A stretch of DNA of 28,070 nt from Candidatus Brachybacter algidus (GCA_016711705.1 JADJSK010000004.1:1-28070); one strand, 5' to 3'; positions 16,080-24,918 are shown, numbered from the stretch's first letter. Numbers and translations are program-made. Notes: generated by a model from the sequence alone, not told the origin.

Positions 16080-16142
16080 TTCTGACCACTGACCACTGAC
16101 CACTTACTACTGACTTCTGACCACTGACCACTGACCACTATC
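16080..16142. repeat. Heptad tandem array F (CACTGAC type)
   Basis: Nine phased units: TTCTGAC, CACTGAC, CACTGAC, CACTTAC, TACTGAC, TTCTGAC, CACTGAC, CACTGAC, CACTATC. The array ends 19 bp before the HAD gene start codon. In the same spacer TTAGAATTTAGAAT (about 15963-15976) is another short 7-bp duplication. Confidence 0.88.
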
Positions 16143-16161
16143 TTTAACTTTAATTCAAATC

Positions 16162-16779
16162 ATGATAAAAACTATAGTATTCGACCTCGGAGGTGTCCTG
16201 ATCGACTGGAATCCAATGTATGTCTATGAGAACTACTTCGAATCAAAAGAAAGGCAGGATACTTTTTTTAATGAAGTCGCAACATTCGACTGGAATGAAG
16301 AGCAGGACGCAGGAAAGCCTCTTGCTCAAGCTACAGAGGAGCAGAATCGAACTCTTTCCCGAATAGGATCAGGCCCTCCGCGATTTCTATGGTCGTTGGG
16401 AAGAAATGCTTGGCGATAGGATACATGGCACAGTTGAGGTTTTCAGAAAATTAAAAGATCTCAATTTATTCAAGTTATATGCGCTGAGCAATTGGAGTGC
16501 AGAGACTTTTCCAATTGCTTTAAATAAATTTGACTTCCTTCATTGGTTCGATGGCCGCCTCATCAGTGGCGAAGAAGGCATGGCCAAACCAAACCCTGAT
16601 ATCTGGCATCTTCTTCGCGACCGCTATGGGCTGGAACCTTCAGAAACTCTTTTTATCGATGATAATAAAAGAAATGCGGATGCGGCAAGATCCCTTGGTT
16701 ACCATGTAATTCATTTTATCTCACGGAGCATTTGGAGACATCGTTGAAGGATTATGATGTTAATATAAGCAATGGGTAA
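16162..16779 (+). pseudogene. HAD-superfamily (subfamily IA) phosphatase, frameshifted
   Basis: Predicted cytoplasmic phosphatase of the HAD-IA group related to YihX and epoxide-hydrolase N-terminal domains. Motif I is TIVFDLGGVLIDWNP (nucleophile D8, with Gly in place of the second Asp as in this subgroup). Motif II is YALSNWSAETF, motif III MAKPNPDIW and motif IV LFIDDNKRNADAARSLGY. The sequence is split: 16162-16419 carries motif I and then loses sense at about 16340-16390, 16406-16747 carries the rest, and near 16715 the sense moves again (TEHLETSLKDYDVNISNG) to a stop at 16777-16779. Two or three indels restore a ~205-residue protein, the normal length. Substrate unknown. Sequencing error is the simplest explanation. 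Confidence 0.8.
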
Positions 16780-16810
16780 TGAGTAATACCGGTAATATGT
16801 AATCAGCAAT
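16767..16810. repeat. Heptad array G (GTAATnn type) over the HAD stop
   Basis: GGGTAAT, GAGTAAT, a 2-bp slip, CGGTAAT, ATGTAAT, CAGCAAT: a GTAAT core with two variable bases. It overlaps the probable stop codon of the HAD gene at 16777-16779. Confidence 0.5.
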
Positions 16811-16930
16811 ACTTCGGAGCGTCATTCTTCTATATAACTAAAACTAAGTTTTTACAGTTGAAGTATTTGACATTAGTTGTTTTGATTTAAACTTTATACT
16901 CTCATTTGAGCATTCGCCCAAAAGAATTAT

Positions 16931-17029
16931 TAGCCACTAATTGCACGAATGATGCTTTGCATCTAACACGAATTTATTCGTGAAAATTAATGAAATTATC
17001 TGCGATGCTGCTTCGCAGGTAGTGGCTAA
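16931..17029. repeat. 99-bp MITE-like element, copy 1
   Basis: It has terminal inverted repeats TTAGCCAC (16931-16938) and GTGGCTAA (17022-17029) with inner palindromes (GATGCTTTGCATC; CACGAATTTATTCGTG; TGCGATGCTGCTTCGCA). The reverse complement recurs, also 99 bp, at 22232-22330. It is non-coding. No target duplication is evident. Confidence 0.8.
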
Positions 17030-17060
17030 AATATATGGAGTTTTAATGCATTATAAAAAT

Positions 17061-17132
17061 TAGTGTCATCTCCGTTACCTTTTCATCAAGTTATCTATTT
17101 TGATTTTTGGAAGCAAAGAATTCCAGGTTAAC
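17061..17132 (+). repeat. R70 dispersed repeat, copy 1
   Basis: About 70 bp with core AAGTTATCT, then TTTTTGGAAGCAAAG, then CCAGGTTAAC. It runs directly into heptad array H. Other copies are at 17336-17407 and 22461-22530, and inverted at 25009-25065. Confidence 0.65.
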
Positions 17133-17185
17133 TAATTTCTAACTTCTAATTTCTAATTTTCTCATAAGTGATAAATGATAAATTT
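17130..17185. repeat. Heptad tandem array H (TTCTAAT, then TAAATGA type)
   Basis: Eight blocks in phase: AACTAAT, TTCTAAC, TTCTAAT, TTCTAAT, TTTCTCA, TAAGTGA, TAAATGA, TAAATTT. The core changes midway while the 7-bp phase is kept. No gene is seen in 17186-17335. Confidence 0.65.
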
Positions 17186-17335
17186 ACAGCGCATTCGATT
17201 CGGTGTTTCATTCTCTTAAATAACTAAATTTAATTCGCTGCTAATTAATCAGTTAAGCTATGTGTGTCAATGACACCTCCCCCTACCCCCCTCAAAAAAT
17301 AGAAATTCGTATATCGACATCCTTTATCATAAATA

Positions 17336-17407
17336 ATCTGCGTCATCTGCGTTCCCTTTTTCCCTAGTTATCTCTTTAATTTTGGAAGCAAAACATTACA
17401 GGTAAAC
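17336..17407 (+). repeat. R70 dispersed repeat, copy 2
   Basis: ATCTGCGTCATCTGCGTTCC, then TAGTTATCTC, TTTTGGAAGCAAAACATTAC and AGGTAAAC. It is joined directly to heptad array I. Confidence 0.65.
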
Positions 17408-17426
17408 TGACTACTGACTGACACTG
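17405..17426. repeat. Heptad array I, left part (cut by IS copy 2)
   Basis: AACTGAC, TACTGAC, then TGACACTG at the IS border. The remainder is at 18989-19042. Removing the IS and one CTG target duplication restores CACTGAT, TACTGAC x3, TTCTGAC, CTCTGAC, TTCTAAT, TTCTTAC. Confidence 0.8.
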
Positions 17427-17489
17427 TGTACTCTCATGAAATACGTTGACAGAAAAGATGTTAGTAACTTTGAATAAAAGTACTAAAAA

Positions 17490-17828
17490 ATGACAATAGA
17501 AGAGAGGAGACGTAGAAGATTTAGTGAAGAATTTAGAAAAGAAATCGTTTTCAAAATTGAATCAGGTGCCATTTCTGTCAAAGAAGTAAGTGTACTATAT
17601 TTTGTCAAAGCTGAAAATGTAAGAAACTGGATACGGAAGTATGGTAAAGAGCCTCTTCCTGTGCAGATTCTTATTCAAAACCTGCAGAAATCAATCGGGT
17701 TTTGGAACTAGAAAAGGAGGCCAAAAAGCTTAAAACCATCATTGGTGAACAGCAGATCGCTTCATCTTGAAGAGTTAGCAAAGCTTGCAAAGGGAAGGCT
17801 TGGAGAAAGGTTCGAAAAAAAGAATTGA
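17490..17828 (+). pseudogene. IS3 OrfA, frameshifted copy
   Basis: It is identical to copy 1 OrfA for the first ~64 residues, including the whole helix-turn-helix. One A is then missing from an A5 run near 17680, giving a premature stop at 17709-17711. A further ~5-bp loss lies near 17757. At the orfA/orfB junction it reads A7 then G (a classic A_AAA_AAG slippage heptamer) where copy 1 has A9 then C. Without the indels this would be a normal 115-residue OrfA. Confidence 0.85.
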
Positions 17829-18740
17829 AAATCATGCAAAATGTGCTAAGCAGATTGTCTGATGCAGATCCGAGCTGAACAGGTTTACGCCTATTTTGGC
17901 AAGAGGCAGGGTTATTTTCAAGCGGTGGCCAGAATGGGTAAGCTGAAGGCTACAATGGAAGTAGTAGAAAGTCAAGTCGATCAATACCGCTCCACAAAGG
18001 ATGCAAATGCAGATCAGCGTACCTTGTATTATAATCTCAAATTAAAGAGCAATATAATATCGGGGTCAATAAGTTTGAGAAGCTGATGAGCGACTATGGC
18101 CTGACTCCGGCCGGTTTATACAAGAATAGTGACTACCAAAAAGAAAAAAAAATATACTAACCTTGTTGCCGGATTAAAAGTCAATAATATTAATCAGGTT
18201 ATAGTGGGTGATTTAACTTATGTATAAAAAGGGGGGGGGAAATTTTTTTGTTATCAGCCTGTTGACCTGTATAGTGCAATGATGGTTGGGATATATGGAG
18301 GGGAGAGAATGCGGGCTATTGAGGGCATAAGACCTTTAGAGCAGTTGATTAATTTAAGGGGCATTGAGGCAATCAAATATTGCATTCATCATACGGATGG
18401 AGGGTCACAATATTTTTCAAACCGTTATATGGACTTGTTGGACTTTGTTAAAATGAGAATAAGTGTATCTGGCAATTGTCTGGACAATGCTTATGCTGAG
18501 CAAAGAAACAGCATGATAAAGCATCATTTTCTACCACTCAAAAGAGGACGGAACGAAATAGAATTTAACAAAGGGTTAGCTGAGATACAGTATGAATATA
18601 ATACAAATAGAAAACAAAACAGGCTGGGATGGAAATCGCCGCTTGAGTTTGAGAATGAGATTAGTGAGCAAAAAATACGAACAGAGATGCAAATATTTAA
18701 CTATCAAACACATTTAGACAATGGGTTTATAAAGGCATAA
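17829..18740 (+). pseudogene. IS3 OrfB, frameshifted copy
   Basis: Fragments of the DDE transposase. 17862-18086 holds the N-terminal part (EQVYAYFGKRQGYFQAVARM). The region with the first catalytic Asp (VGDLTYV, about 18205-18225) is followed by stops and the G run. 18279-18740 is an intact C-terminal piece with HHTDGGSQYF and CLDNAYAEQ, carrying the second Asp and the Glu. Its C-terminus (FNYQTHLDNGFIKA) differs from copy 1 through an A6 instead of A5 run and is 8 residues longer. As written it cannot make active transposase. Confidence 0.85.
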
Positions 18741-18773
18741 AAAGTCCAAAAATGTATATCTTTGGTTTAGCAC

Positions 18774-18888
18774 AAAAAGAAGACCTCCTAAAAAAGATTA
18801 GGAGGCCCAATTTATAAGACATTTTTTGTCCTACAAGGTTATTCCTGGTGAGTTGCTCCCCAGCATTGCTCACTTCCGCTTGACCTTG
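18774..18888 (-). ncRNA. Predicted structured RNA inside the IS3 element (copy 2)
   Basis: Same sequence and fold as at 4295-4409, on the minus strand: CAAGGT arm at 18888-18883, ACCTTG arm at 18839-18834, terminator stem 18805-18784 followed by the U-tract to 18774. The region shows none of the indels that damage the transposase part of this copy. Confidence 0.45.
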
Positions 18889-18988
18889 ATTATTAAAATT
18901 AAATTACTGCCAACTAAATAACAATAAAAGTTATTAACAATCTTTAGGCTTTAGGTAGTAGCTTGTCAACCTATATTATGAGAGGACA

Positions 18989-19042
18989 CTGATTACTGAC
19001 TACTGACTACTGACTTCTGACCTCTGACTTCTAATTTCTTAC
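18989..19042. repeat. Heptad array I, right part
   Basis: CTGAT, TACTGAC x3, TTCTGAC, CTCTGAC, TTCTAAT, TTCTTAC in exact phase, starting at the IS target duplication. After it come a T9 run and about 150 bp with no recognisable gene before the receptor promoter. Confidence 0.88.
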
Positions 19043-19195
19043 TTTTTTTTTACACGATCATTTTAATCTCGAACGATGATATTCTGTCTATTTATTATCC
19101 ACTTCTTTACCTAATACCAAGAAAATTTTCATCCTCATTTTTACTCCATTCATGCCTTAGAATAAGCCAACTTATCTAATATATCCCAAACAATG

Positions 19196-19237
19196 TACTA
19201 TGTCTTACACAGTAGTATTATGTTTGCAGTACTATGT
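19196..19237 (+). promoter_or_regulatory. Promoter and putative operator of the TonB-dependent receptor
   Basis: TATGTTTG (19219-19226) is an exact TAnnTTTG -7 element about 100 bp upstream of the receptor ATG. It is flanked by TACTATGT copies at 19196-19203 and 19230-19237, and ACACAGTA (19207-19214), which forms an imperfect dyad with the first. No good -33 element is present, which suits a regulated promoter. The TACTATGT/ACATAGTA dyad resembles PadR-type operators; that regulator assignment is inference. Confidence 0.45.
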
Positions 19238-19324
19238 AAATAACAGTAAGTGTATGAAGTGGATGTAACTAATCAACAGCATTACACGCCTAATAAATGA
19301 TCAAATACATTTAAAACGAATAAT

Positions 19325-21751
19325 ATGAAATATCTACTACTACTTTTCATTGCAATGAGCAGCTTTCGTGCGTTCGGGCAATACAGCTTAAATGGCCAAG
19401 TGACAGACTCAACTACCTCTGCTCCATTGGACTACATTGAAATAATATTGAAAAGTCCAGACAATGAGTGGAGCAACTTATCGGATGAGCAGGGTAAATA
19501 TATTTTTGAAAACTTAGCTCCGGGAATGTATCAATTAATAGTCAATTACAATTTTGAACAAGTTTATAATCAGAGTATCGAAATTGAATCAGATCTTGAA
19601 AAAAATCTCAAAATAAAGATCAAAGAAATACAATTGAACGAAGTCGTCGTGCGACAGAAAGTTTTTCAAAAGAAATCTGATCGTTTCGTTTATGATGTTT
19701 CTATTTCATCAAAGGCCAAAGGAAATAATGCATTTGGCTTATTGCAAGAGACCCCGTTGGTATCAAGTACTGATGGAAAATCTTTAAAAATTCTGGGTAA
19801 GTCAAGTGCCATCATCTATATTAATGGTCGAAAAACCAACATGGATGCCGAGGCAATTACGGAATACCTTAAAAATATTCCATCTGAACAGATCCAGCGC
19901 ATCGAAGTCATCACCACTCCAGGAAGTGAATTTCAGGTGGAAGCCAATGACGGCATCATCAATATCGTCATGAAAAAACAATTGAGTGATGGGTATAATG
20001 GTACCTTAAAATTATCAGACAATCAAGGATATTACAACAATCCGGGGGCAGGAGCCAATTTCAACTTTCGAAAAAACAAGTTGGCGATCAATACAGGCAT
20101 TAATGCAGGTTCTTTTAAAGACCAGGAAAAATATGCACTTTCCAATGGCAATGATGAATTCCGAAATGAAACATTCGGGAGTTCAACTGATCCAAATTTG
20201 AATTTTGGAGTTAATATTAGTGCCGATTATTCATTGACGAAAAGGCAATCTCTTGGTATGACATATAATTTCAGGTTCAATAAAAGTTACAATTCCCTTC
20301 TCGAAGTCGACAACTATTCCAGTGGAATCCTGGATAACAGAACCACCAATAAGGAAAATGCTCTAACTAGAAATCATTCTGCAAACTTAAATTATGAGAT
20401 CAAAACCGATTCTCTTGGAAGTAAATTGTCCGCTAATATTTCATTTTTAAAGTATGAACGTAAGATGAACAGTACGAATGAATCCGCGCCTGCAGGCGGG
20501 GGAATACCAAGTATTTTTCACCAATCTGTTCCTCAATATATCGACAACGTGGGTGCGCTTCTGGACTATGTCCACAAAACCAAAGGCAAGACCACGTGGA
20601 TGTTTGGGGGTAGTTATAACAATACGAAGACGGATAATGATACGAATCAAGATATGATCTCAGAAAATGGCTACGTCAACAATGAAGCACGGTCCAATCA
20701 CTTTGTCTACGAAGAAAACATCATTGGACTTTATGCCACTTTGGAATTGACCATGAATGAAAAATTCTCAACAAAAGTAGGTACACGATTTGAGAATACA
20801 AACAGTGAAGGTAGAGTGTTGGATAAGGCGATCGGATTCAAAAGAAATTACAACAATATATTACCTTATTTAAATGTAAATTATTCTATAAATGAGGACA
20901 ATAGTCTAACCTATTCATTTTCAAGTAGGGTGCGCAGGCCGACATTCTGGGAATTAAATCCGATAAGACGATATTTTACACCCAATAACTATCTCCAAAA
21001 TAATCCATTTGTTCTTGCATCAAAAAATTATAATCAGGAGTTGAATTACATGTTCAAAAATGCATATTATGCCATCGTACAATATCAAATAGTCAAAGAT
21101 GCATCAGGTCAGATTCCGATGCAAGGAATTCAGATCAATAATGCAACAATGGAGGAGACAAGGTTTTTGCGTTATATAAGGACCAATTATGGCAACAAAG
21201 AAGAACTTAGTTTGTCTTTAGGCATGAATAAATCCTGGTTTGATGGCATCTGGAGTGCCAATTATATGGCGGCTTTAGAATATGATAGTTTCAAAGGCAC
21301 TGTCACTAGCGATCCTACATATTTACCGGAAGAAGGAATCACTGAGACATTGTTTCCTTATAGTGTTGACAATGCCAATACCAATCTCTTTCTGCAAATA
21401 AATAATAATATCAGACTTACTTCGAAGAAAGACTTATTTCTGGGAATTAATTATTGGTATTTATCTCCGAAACAAATAGAATTGGGCAAGTTGGCAACTT
21501 TGCAAAGTCTGGATGTAAATGTCAAAAAGATATGGAAATCCTGGACGTTCATGGTGGAAATTGAGGACATATTAAGGACTAATGTTGAAAAAATAACCGG
21601 CGAACAAAGCGATGGATATTATAATAATGTAGAGAATGATGATTTTAACAGGCAGATGAATGTAAGAGTCACCTATAATTTTGGCAATCAGAAATTAAAA
21701 AAAGCCAGAGAGATGGATGCTATAAATAGCACGATGAAGGGGAGGCTTTAA
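19325..21751 (+). CDS. TonB-dependent receptor / outer membrane beta-barrel family protein
   Basis: 808-residue outer-membrane receptor. Signal peptide KYLLLLFIAMSSFRAFGQ; carboxypeptidase-D regulatory-like beta sandwich (about 22-95: YSLNGQVTDSTTSAPLDYIE and PGMYQLIVNYNFEQ); plug domain (about 105-215: PLVSSTDGKSLKILGKS, IYINGRKTNMDAEAI, QIQRIEVITTPGSEF, GIINIVMKK). A long barrel with NYNNILPYLNVNYSINED-type strands follows, closing with VRVTYNFGNQKLKKARE. This is the OMP_b-brl_3 type without a clear TonB box. No SusD partner follows, so it is not a classical SusCD pair; ligand unknown. The frame is intact, unlike most long genes nearby. A terminator follows 56 bp after the stop. Confidence 0.92.
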   Translation: MKYLLLLFIAMSSFRAFGQYSLNGQVTDSTTSAPLDYIEIILKSPDNEWSNLSDEQGKYIFENLAPGMYQLIVNYNFEQVYNQSIEIESDLEKNLKIKIKEIQLNEVVVRQKVFQKKSDRFVYDVSISSKAKGNNAFGLLQETPLVSSTDGKSLKILGKSSAIIYINGRKTNMDAEAITEYLKNIPSEQIQRIEVITTPGSEFQVEANDGIINIVMKKQLSDGYNGTLKLSDNQGYYNNPGAGANFNFRKNKLAINTGINAGSFKDQEKYALSNGNDEFRNETFGSSTDPNLNFGVNISADYSLTKRQSLGMTYNFRFNKSYNSLLEVDNYSSGILDNRTTNKENALTRNHSANLNYEIKTDSLGSKLSANISFLKYERKMNSTNESAPAGGGIPSIFHQSVPQYIDNVGALLDYVHKTKGKTTWMFGGSYNNTKTDNDTNQDMISENGYVNNEARSNHFVYEENIIGLYATLELTMNEKFSTKVGTRFENTNSEGRVLDKAIGFKRNYNNILPYLNVNYSINEDNSLTYSFSSRVRRPTFWELNPIRRYFTPNNYLQNNPFVLASKNYNQELNYMFKNAYYAIVQYQIVKDASGQIPMQGIQINNATMEETRFLRYIRTNYGNKEELSLSLGMNKSWFDGIWSANYMAALEYDSFKGTVTSDPTYLPEEGITETLFPYSVDNANTNLFLQINNNIRLTSKKDLFLGINYWYLSPKQIELGKLATLQSLDVNVKKIWKSWTFMVEIEDILRTNVEKITGEQSDGYYNNVENDDFNRQMNVRVTYNFGNQKLKKAREMDAINSTMKGRL

Positions 21752-21806
21752 TTACCCGAGGATTCTATCAACTGCAATAAATATGAATTATTTAATTTAA
21801 CTAATA

Positions 21807-21841
21807 AATGCCGGTAGAGAGTGATCTTTTCCGGCATTTTT
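21807..21841 (+). terminator. Intrinsic terminator after the TonB-dependent receptor gene
   Basis: AAATGCCGG (21807-21815) and CCGGCATTT (21831-21839) form a 9-bp stem with a 15-base loop, followed by TT and a G. The U-tract is short but the position suits the receptor transcript. Confidence 0.75.
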
Positions 21842-22231
21842 GAGTGAATATGGTTTTTTGGAATGAGGAATTAAAAGCAAATTATAATCACCCCTTTTTA
21901 ATAACTAAAGGTTCGGAGTTGTTTATTGCTTTGGTTATCAAAAATATAAATATATAATTTGTGAATATAAATAATTATATCACTGTATATCAACTAGTTA
22001 GCATAGTTATTAAAATTTTTATATCTATTTAAATGTTTTTTATTTACTAGGCTCAATGATCGAAGTTTCATCTTCTATAACCAGTCGCAACTTCCTGAAA
22101 ATCATGGTAGTTAATTTATGCTTTTTACGCTTCATTACAACTAAATTAATGCCCTATTTACTAATTTGTTGCCATGTGAAAAATGATATTGATCTGTCAA
22201 ATTTCCTACCATTTTTAAAACTCTTATTTCT
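21842..22231. other. AT-rich spacer without recognisable gene
   Basis: 390 bp of AT-rich sequence between the receptor terminator and the second MITE-like copy. I find no open frame with protein character, no hairpin with a U-tract and no heptad array. Confidence 0.5.
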
Positions 22232-22330
22232 TTAGCCACGACCGCGTAGCAGCATCGCAGATAATTGCACGAATTTACACGAATAAATTCGTGTTAGATG
22301 CAAAGCATCATTCGTGGAATTAGTGGCTAA
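22232..22330. repeat. 99-bp MITE-like element, copy 2 (inverted)
   Basis: TTAGCCAC (22232-22239) to GTGGCTAA (22323-22330), exactly 99 bp. It is the reverse complement of the copy at 16931-17029 with about a dozen differences, mostly near one end and in the centre. Confidence 0.8.
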
Positions 22331-22390
22331 TAATATTTATTTTGTGCGCATGCCCAAAAGAGACTCTTATATTTAAGCTGAATAACTAAT

Positions 22391-22418
22391 ATTTAAACCT
22401 TAGCTTCTCGAAGAGGAA
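22391..22418 (+). repeat. Single copy of the TATAAACCTTAGCTTC motif
   Basis: ATTTAAACCTTAGCTTCTCG followed by AAGAGGAA. It matches the right-hand edges at 845-880 and 25386-25420, here without a partner in inverted orientation. Confidence 0.45.
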
Positions 22419-22460
22419 TTTGTGTAATAATGCATTTTATATCATAATTGATCATAAAAT

Positions 22461-22530
22461 ATCTGCGTCACCTGCTTTTAATTTTTCTTAAGTTATCTTT
22501 TTGATTTTGGAAGAAAAGCAATACATGTGA
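22461..22530 (+). repeat. R70 dispersed repeat, copy 3
   Basis: ATCTGCGTCACCTGCTTTTA, then AAGTTATCTTTTTGATTTTG and GAAGAAAAGCAATACATGTG. It abuts the 62-bp palindrome instead of a heptad array. Confidence 0.6.
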
Positions 22531-22535
22531 CATGA

Positions 22536-22597
22536 ATTTTAAAATGGATATTGTAAGGACAGGTCGCGACCTGTCCCTACAATATCCATTTTAAAAT
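22536..22597. repeat. 62-bp near-perfect palindrome
   Basis: 31-bp arms starting ATTTTAAAATGGATATTGTA and meeting at TCG|CGA between 22566 and 22567 (ACAGGTCGCGACCTGT), with one mismatch. It has no loop, so it could extrude as a cruciform or fold as a long RNA hairpin. It ends 34 bp before the GH92 start codon, within the probable 5' leader. Confidence 0.9.
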
Positions 22598-22631
22598 CTT
22601 CTACATCTTTCCTATCTTTACAAAAAAATGT

Positions 22632-24917
22632 ATGCGCTACCTTCTATTCTGTTTCACACTCTTAACCTGCAATAATTTGATCGGCCAGAATTCTGACATG
22701 ATACCATATGATTATGTCAACCCCTTTATCGGAACACAGCGTATGGGTCACGTATTTCCGGGGGCCACGGTACCTTTTGGTATGGTACAATTAAGTCCCG
22801 ATACCGATACGTTGCAGTATGCTGTCGATGGCAAATACAATCCTGATGTTTATAAATATTGCGCAGGATATCAATACGATGATAAGACGATAGTTGGTTT
22901 TAGTCATACTCACTTCAGTGGCACCGGGCATTCAGATCTGGGTGATTTCCTCATCATGCCGACGCAAGGTGAGTTGCAATTAAATCCCGGCACTGCACAA
23001 AACCCTCAAGACGGTTACAGGTCAAGATTTTCCCATGCTAATGAGGTGGCTTCTCCCGGGTATTATAAAGTGAAACTGGACGATGATGACATAGTGGCTG
23101 AGATGACCGCTTCACCGCGAGTAGGTGTGCATAAATACACCTTCAATCAGGCAGGAAAGTCTCACATCATTCTGGATCTGATGCATGGCATATACAATTA
23201 TGAGGGCAAAAAATGTGTGGACCTTCGTTCAAGTCATTGATGAATATACGGTGGTAGGATATCGACAAACTAATGGTTGGGCACGATCCAGGACGGTGAA
23301 TTTTGCAATGAGATTTTCTAAACCATTTGCGAATTATGGTTGTAGAAAATACGATAAAAGTGATGTTTACAGAGGTTTTTGGGGGAAATTTGACCAACAA
23401 AATAACTTCCCGGAACAAGCAGGCAAACAACTCCGTATGTATTTCGACTTTGACATGGCAGCAGGTGAGTCCATAGAAGTACAAATGGCACTATCGTCAG
23501 TAAGCCCTGCAGGCGCATTGGCAAACTTAGGAGCAGAAACCAGTGGTAAAAGTTTTGAAGAAGTTCGTTCTAATGCCAGAAAATTATGGGAAAAAGAATT
23601 TGCCAAAGTAGAAATGAAAGGTGCCAAAGATGATATGGTCAATTTTTATACAGCGCTTTACCACTCTTTACTCACTCCTATTATATACCAGGATGTAGAT
23701 GGAAAATATAAAGGTATCGATCAGAATATCCATGATGCCAAAAATTTTAAGAACTATACCATATTTTCCCTTTGGGATACCTACCGCGCACTCCACCCTC
23801 TTTTCAATATCATACAGCCGCAGCGCAACAATGACATGATCCAGTCTATGATGGCTCATTATTCACAAAGTGCCATGCACATGTTGCCGGTATGGAGTCA
23901 CTATGCCAATGAAAATTGGTGTATGATCGGCTATCACAGTGTATCCGTCATCGCTGATGCTATCATGAAAGAGACCTACAAAGGAGATCCAAATGTAGCA
24001 CTTATGGCATGTGTGACCACAGCAAGAAATAGAAAGTTTGATGGTCTTGGCTATTATATCGACATGAATTACATACCGGAGGACAAGTCCGGGGCCTCTG
24101 TTTCCAAAGTGCTTGAATTTGCATATGATGACTGGTGTATTCACGAGATGGCAAAAAAATTAGGCAGATATGATATCTTAAAAGAATTCTCTGCAAGAAT
24201 AAATAATTACAAAAATGTCTTTGATCCCTCTGTTGGGTTTATGAGGCCTAAACTAGCTGATGGGACTTTCAAAAAAGAATTCGACCCATTGGACACGGAT
24301 GGTCAGGGATTCAGAGGGCAACTCATGGAATTACAGTTTGTATGTTCCTCAGGATGTTCCAGGCTTAATGGGTCTTTTAGGTGGAAAGCAAAAATTTGAA
24401 AAGTATCTGGACGATTTGTTTAACAAAGAATTACCGGATAAGTATTTCGCTCAAACAGAAGACATAACACGAGATGGCATCATAGGAATTATGTACATGG
24501 CAATGAGCCTTCTCATCACGTTGCTTATCTATACAATTGGACAGACAGTCCCTGGAAAACACAGGAGAAAGTCCGCATGATCATCAAGAATCAATATAAA
24601 AATGGTCCTGATGGTCTAAGTGGAAATGATGACTGTGGTCAGATGAGCGCCTGGTATTTATTTTCTGCGATGGGATTCTATCCTGTTTGCTTCCGGTTCA
24701 GACGAGTATCAATTAGGAAGTCCATTGGTAGAAAGTGTAGATATCAAACTTGAAAATGGTAAAACATTCTCCATTAGGGTTAAAAATCAAAGTCCAAAAA
24801 TGTCTATGTCAAAAGCATTACATGGCAGGGATACCCATGGAAGGAAAATACATCAGACACAGTATGATATTGCAAGGTGGGGAATTGGTGTTTGAGATGG
24901 CAGCGAAGCATAATTAG
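22632..24917 (+). pseudogene. GH92-family alpha-mannosidase, frameshifted
   Basis: Calcium-dependent exo-alpha-mannosidase family, secreted or surface-exposed. Signal peptide RYLLFCFTLLTCNNLIGQ, then the family opening YVNPFIGTQRMGHVFPGATV, FGMVQLSPDTD and VGFSHTHFSGTGHSDLGDFL (22632-23240). The second frame carries FSLWDTYRALHPLFNIIQPQ and MKETYKGDPNVALMACVTTA. Later pieces carry YVHGNEPSHHVAYLYN (catalytic-acid Glu region) and LSGNDDCGQMSAWYLFSAMG (catalytic Asp region), and the C-terminal frame ends FEMAAKHN at 24915-24917. Breaks lie near 23205, 24330, 24485, 24690, 24800 and 24870. Joined length, about 760 residues, is normal, and every conserved block survives, which favours sequencing indels. 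No other polysaccharide-use gene lies beside it. Confidence 0.88.
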
Positions 24918-24918
24918 G

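Larger units (their letters stand above)
17427..18988 (+). mobile_element. IS3-family insertion sequence, copy 2 (inverted relative to copy 1, damaged)
   Basis: 1562 bp with the same termini as copy 1 (TGTACTCTCATGAAATA at the left, complement of TGTCCTCTCAT at the right). It has its own 3-bp duplication CTG (17424-17426, 18989-18991). The outer parts (to about 17680 and from about 18270) are almost identical to copy 1. Between them are at least eight small indels and a nine-G run at 18231-18239. The element carries the same structured region and terminator at its right end. It is inserted in heptad array I. Confidence 0.93.

Noticed and set aside
4195..18988. Composite transposon made of the two IS copies and the genes between them
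   Set aside because: Each IS copy has its own target duplication, so they inserted one by one. There is no common duplication around the whole segment.
23167..24196. Several minus-strand ORFs inside the GH92 gene
   Set aside because: They are shadows of the conserved plus-strand GH92 reading and show no recognisable motif.
19325..24917. TonB receptor and GH92 gene as a polysaccharide utilisation locus
   Set aside because: There is no SusD-like gene, a terminator and an 880-bp repeat-rich spacer separate them, and the receptor is of the OMP_b-brl type, not SusC.
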